Shown: positions 6,723-8,920 of the stretch, one piece after another
Position numbering within the stretch: the first letter of the stretch is position 1
Layout: each line of letters opens with the position of its first letter
NCBI GenBank assembly: GCA_947469815.1
Contig: CANIRI010000077.1
Span: 1-8,920, forward strand
Reading direction: 5' to 3'
Source: Comamonadaceae bacterium
GTDB taxonomy: Bacteria > Pseudomonadota > Gammaproteobacteria > Burkholderiales > Burkholderiaceae_C
Length of the DNA stretch: 8,920 bases
The notes under the pieces: generated by a model
What the model was told of the DNA's origin: nothing
Seen by the model: the letters and a program-made list of their open reading frames with translations, nothing else
The model's database searches: none
Position numbers and translations under genes: made by a program

Positions 6723-6741
6723 CGCCGCTGCGCAAGCGGCG
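6723..6741. repeat. Inverted repeat in the DUF3579/argD divergent gap
   Basis: A 7-bp perfect stem, CGCCGCT (6723-6729) with AGCGGCG (6735-6741), closes a 5-base loop, GCGCA. If the DUF3579 transcript starts near 6737 it would lie at the very 5' end of that leader or just upstream. It could be a leader hairpin or an operator; I cannot decide which. Confidence 0.5.
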
Positions 6742-6743
6742 GG

Positions 6744-6766
6744 ATTCTACCCGTGCCCCCTAGAAT
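6744..6766. promoter_or_regulatory. Back-to-back -10-like elements: divergent promoter or operator for DUF3579-exbB and argD-argF
   Basis: TAGAAT occurs on the plus strand at 6761-6766 and on the minus strand at 6744-6749 (ATTCTA on plus), separated by 11 bases. Each differs from the TATAAT consensus by one base and points toward its own gene. Predicted starts would be near 6773 for argD and near 6737 for the DUF3579 gene. No convincing -35 hexamer is seen for either, so activator dependence is possible. The symmetry could also be a regulator binding site. Confidence 0.45.
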
Positions 6767-6775
6767 GCGGCCTCC

Positions 6776-6799
6776 CCGCCCCGGTCATAACCGGGGCGG
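6776..6799 (+). promoter_or_regulatory. Strong GC-rich hairpin in the argD leader
   Basis: A perfect 10-bp stem, CCGCCCCGGT (6776-6785) with ACCGGGGCGG (6790-6799), has the loop CATA and is followed by only three T bases. With transcription starting near 6773 it would sit at the 5' end of the argD-argF mRNA, just before the ribosome-binding GGAG (6808-6811). It may stabilise the mRNA or control expression. It is a weak candidate for a terminator, because the T-run is short. Confidence 0.6.
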
Positions 6800-6807
6800 T
6801 TTCATCT

Positions 6808-6811
6808 GGAG
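6808..6811 (+). promoter_or_regulatory. Ribosome binding site of argD
   Basis: GGAG lies eight bases before the ATG at 6820. It decides that start over the in-frame ATG at 6865 (residue 16) and over longer upstream extensions, which would run through the divergent promoter region. Confidence 0.7.
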
Positions 6812-6819
6812 CATCCCCC

Positions 6820-8049
6820 ATGAGCAGTTCTGTGAGCGCCGCCGCCCCGTCTTCCCCCCACGTGATGAACACGTACGGGCGATTGGCTATGGCGGTATCC
6901 CATGGACAGGGCTGCCGGGTATGGGATGTCGATGGGCGCGAATACCTGGATGCCTTGGGCGGCATCGCAGTCAATACCCTGGGCCACAACCACCCGGATC
7001 TGGTTCCGGCGCTGCAAGACCAGTTGACCAAAATCATCCACAGTTGCAACTATTACCATGTGCCCTTGCAAGAGCAGCTCGCCGCCAAGCTGGTGGAACT
7101 TTCGGGCATGTGCAATGTGTTTTTTTGCTCCACCGGGCTGGAGGCCAACGAAGCGGCGATCAAACTGGCACGCAAATTCGGCCACGACAAAGGCATTGAA
7201 CGCCCGGAAATCGTGGTCTACGAGAAAGCCTTTCATGGCCGCAGCATCGCCACGCTGAGCGCTACCGCCAACACCAAAATTCAGGCAGGTTTTGGCCCGC
7301 TGCTCAAAGGGTTTGTGCGGGTACCGGTCAACGACATAGCCGCGCTGCGGAAAGCAACGGCCAACAACCCCAACATCGTGGCCGTGTTCCTGGAGGCCGT
7401 CCAAGGCGAAGGGGGGGTCAACCCCATGCACATGGACTATCTGCGCGAACTGCGGGCTGAATGCGATGCACGCGACTGGCTGTTGATGGTTGACGAGGTC
7501 CAATGCGGTATGGGCCGCACCGGCAAATGGTTTGCGCACCAATGGGCGGGCATCCTGCCTGACGTGATGCCGCTGGCCAAGGGACTGGGCTCCGGCGTGC
7601 CCATCGGCGCGGTCGTGGCAGGACCCAAAGCCGCCAGCATTTTTTCACCTGGCAATCACGGCAGCACCTTCGGCGGAAACCCGCTGGCCATGCGCGCCGG
7701 GGTGGAGACCATCCGCATCATGGAACGCGACGGCCTGCTGGAGAACGCCGCAGCCATGGGTCGCCATTTCACCGCAGCATTGCAACGCGAATTGGCCGCG
7801 CAACTGGCCAGCGGTGCGGTCAAAGATATTCGCGGGCGCGGCCTGATGATCGGCATTGAATTGGCTATTCCGTGCAACGCACTGATGCAGCAAAGCCTGG
7901 ACAAAGGCCTGCTGATCAGTGTCACCGCAGACAGTGTGGTGCGCTTGGTGCCGCCGCTGATCGTGACCGCCCCTGAGGTGGACGCGATGGTGGCGATTCT
8001 TGCGCCGCTTATCCGCGACTTCCTGGCCGCAAATGGGGCAGCCGCATGA
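6820..8049 (+). CDS. argD: Acetylornithine aminotransferase (class III PLP-dependent)
   Basis: This 409-residue cytosolic enzyme transfers an amino group from glutamate to N-acetylglutamate semialdehyde to give N-acetylornithine in arginine synthesis; relatives also act as succinyldiaminopimelate aminotransferases. Visible motifs are the phosphate-binding STGLEANEAAIKLARK (104-119), FHG (138-140), the cofactor-ring Asp in VDEVQCGMGRTG (224-235), the Schiff-base K254 in MPLAKGLGSGVPIGA, and HGSTFGGNPLA (280-290). Length is normal for ArgD (about 395-410). The ATG is supported by GGAG eight bases upstream. The stop overlaps the argF start (ATGA at 8046-8049), so the two arginine genes form one operon. 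Related class III enzymes such as ornithine or succinylornithine aminotransferase are possible, but the argF neighbour makes ArgD the best call. Confidence 0.94.
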   Translation: MSSSVSAAAPSSPHVMNTYGRLAMAVSHGQGCRVWDVDGREYLDALGGIAVNTLGHNHPDLVPALQDQLTKIIHSCNYYHVPLQEQLAAKLVELSGMCNVFFCSTGLEANEAAIKLARKFGHDKGIERPEIVVYEKAFHGRSIATLSATANTKIQAGFGPLLKGFVRVPVNDIAALRKATANNPNIVAVFLEAVQGEGGVNPMHMDYLRELRAECDARDWLLMVDEVQCGMGRTGKWFAHQWAGILPDVMPLAKGLGSGVPIGAVVAGPKAASIFSPGNHGSTFGGNPLAMRAGVETIRIMERDGLLENAAAMGRHFTAALQRELAAQLASGAVKDIRGRGLMIGIELAIPCNALMQQSLDKGLLISVTADSVVRLVPPLIVTAPEVDAMVAILAPLIRDFLAANGAAA

Positions 8050-8920
8050 GGCATTACCTGCAATTCAAGGACCTCAGCGCTGATGACTACGACTACCTGT
8101 TCGCGCGGGCAGCGCTGATCAAGCACAAGTTCAAAACCTACGAAAAACACCACAGCCTGCTGGACCGCACGCTGGCGATGATTTTTGAAAAAGCGTCCAC
8201 TCGCACGCGGGTGAGCTTTGAGGCGGGCATGTACCAAATGGGCGGCAGCGTGGTCCATCTGACTACGGGCGACAGCCAGCTTGGGCGCGCCGAGCCGATT
8301 GAAGACAGCGCCAAAGTCATCAGCCGCATGACCGATATTGTGATGATCCGCACCTTTGAGCAAACCAAGATTGAGCGCTTTGCGGCGCACTCGCGGGTCC
8401 CGGTCATCAATGGCCTGACCAATGAGTTCCACCCCTGCCAAGTGCTGGCTGACATCTTCACGTACATCGAACACCGGGGCAGCATCGCCGGCAAAACCGT
8501 GGCCTGGGTGGGGGATGGCAACAACATGGCCAACACCTGGTTGCAGGCCGCCGATTTGCTCGGCTTCACGGTGCACGTGAGCACGCCGAGCGGCTACGAA
8601 GTCGACCAGTCCATCGCCGGTGTGCGCGCGCAGAAAAGCTACCGCGTGTTTTCCGACCCGCTGCAAGCGTGTGAAGGCGCGGACCTGGTGACCACCGACG
8701 TCTGGACCAGCATGGGCTATGAGGCCGAAAACGCGGCGCGCATGCAAGCCTTTGCCTCATGGCGGGTGACCGCGGCCATGATGGCCGCTGCGGCACCCGA
8801 TGCGTTGTTCATGCACTGCCTGCCCGCGCACCGGGGCGAAGAAGTCGACGCGGACGTTATCGACGGACCACAAAGTGTGGTCTGGGACGAAGCCGAGAAC
8901 CGGATGCATGTGCAAAAAGC
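8046..8920 (+). CDS. argF: Ornithine carbamoyltransferase, partial (C-terminus beyond the right edge)
   Basis: The first 291 residues are visible; the betaproteobacterial form is about 305-310, so only about 15 residues are missing. It joins carbamoyl phosphate to ornithine to give citrulline in arginine synthesis. The carbamoyl-phosphate loop STRTR is at 51-55, HPCQ at 129-132, the ornithine-binding DVWTSMG at 218-224, and the catalytic HCLP at 257-260. All key residues are present. The DxxxSMG and HCLP combination separates it from aspartate carbamoyltransferase. The ATG overlaps the argD stop by four bases, and no independent Shine-Dalgarno is clear, which points to translational coupling. 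A biosynthetic role is favoured because of argD; no arcA or arcC of a catabolic operon is seen. Confidence 0.96.
   Translation, partial: MRHYLQFKDLSADDYDYLFARAALIKHKFKTYEKHHSLLDRTLAMIFEKASTRTRVSFEAGMYQMGGSVVHLTTGDSQLGRAEPIEDSAKVISRMTDIVMIRTFEQTKIERFAAHSRVPVINGLTNEFHPCQVLADIFTYIEHRGSIAGKTVAWVGDGNNMANTWLQAADLLGFTVHVSTPSGYEVDQSIAGVRAQKSYRVFSDPLQACEGADLVTTDVWTSMGYEAENAARMQAFASWRVTAAMMAAAAPDALFMHCLPAHRGEEVDADVIDGPQSVVWDEAENRMHVQK

Noticed and set aside
6691..6735. Longer start of the DUF3579 protein
   Set aside because: The added 15 residues look unrelated to the family and would use up much of the divergent promoter region.
6487..6819. N-terminal extension of argD upstream of 6820
   Set aside because: The frame is open, but it crosses the divergent promoter, the leader hairpin and the DUF3579 coding region; the GGAG-preceded ATG at 6820 gives a normal ArgD.
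7656..8747. Long minus-strand open frame of 363 codons opposite argD and argF
   Set aside because: It spans the junction of two clear plus-strand enzymes, has no recognisable domain, and is typical of antisense frames in GC-rich DNA.

Overview
The window reads as ordinary chromosome from a betaproteobacterium, most likely the order Burkholderiales and probably the family Comamonadaceae (Rhodoferax/Polaromonas-like). The reasons are the GC-rich coding style, a 99-residue S20 protein with a long basic N-terminus, a DUF3579 protein (a family I know mainly from betaproteobacteria), and an argD-argF pair close to rpsT and murJ. The lineage is inferred from recognised proteins, not from a search. 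Eleven genes fill almost the whole window. No gap exceeds about 135 bases, and I see no tRNA, rRNA, insertion sequence, prophage or CRISPR array.

Left part (1-3158, minus strand): murJ (lipid II flippase), then a SirB1-type transglutaminase-like/TPR protein, then an AI-2E/PerM-type membrane transporter that runs off the left edge. The last two overlap by four bases and are probably translationally coupled. rpsT (3257-3556, plus strand) diverges from murJ across a 98-base gap and ends in a strong GNRA-loop terminator that also serves the convergent TonB operon.

Middle part (3692-6690, minus strand): a TonB energy-transduction operon. In transcription order it is a DUF3579 gene, exbB with a signal peptide, two different exbD genes, and a tonB-like gene. 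ExbB and ExbD form the proton-driven motor in the inner membrane, and TonB carries its energy across the periplasm to outer-membrane receptors. The TonB linker contains two Ala-Pro tracts encoded by hexanucleotide repeats, and its C-terminal domain is atypical. No TonB-dependent receptor lies in the window.

Right part (6691-8920, plus strand): a 129-base divergent regulatory region with back-to-back TAGAAT elements and a perfect 10-bp leader hairpin. It is followed by argD and argF, two arginine-biosynthesis genes overlapping by four bases. argF runs off the right edge about 15 codons before its expected end.

I find no convincing new biological system. The points most worth a second look are the repeat-bearing TonB with paired ExbDs, its placement between rpsT and the DUF3579/arg genes, and the symmetric argD/DUF3579 promoter region with its hairpin.
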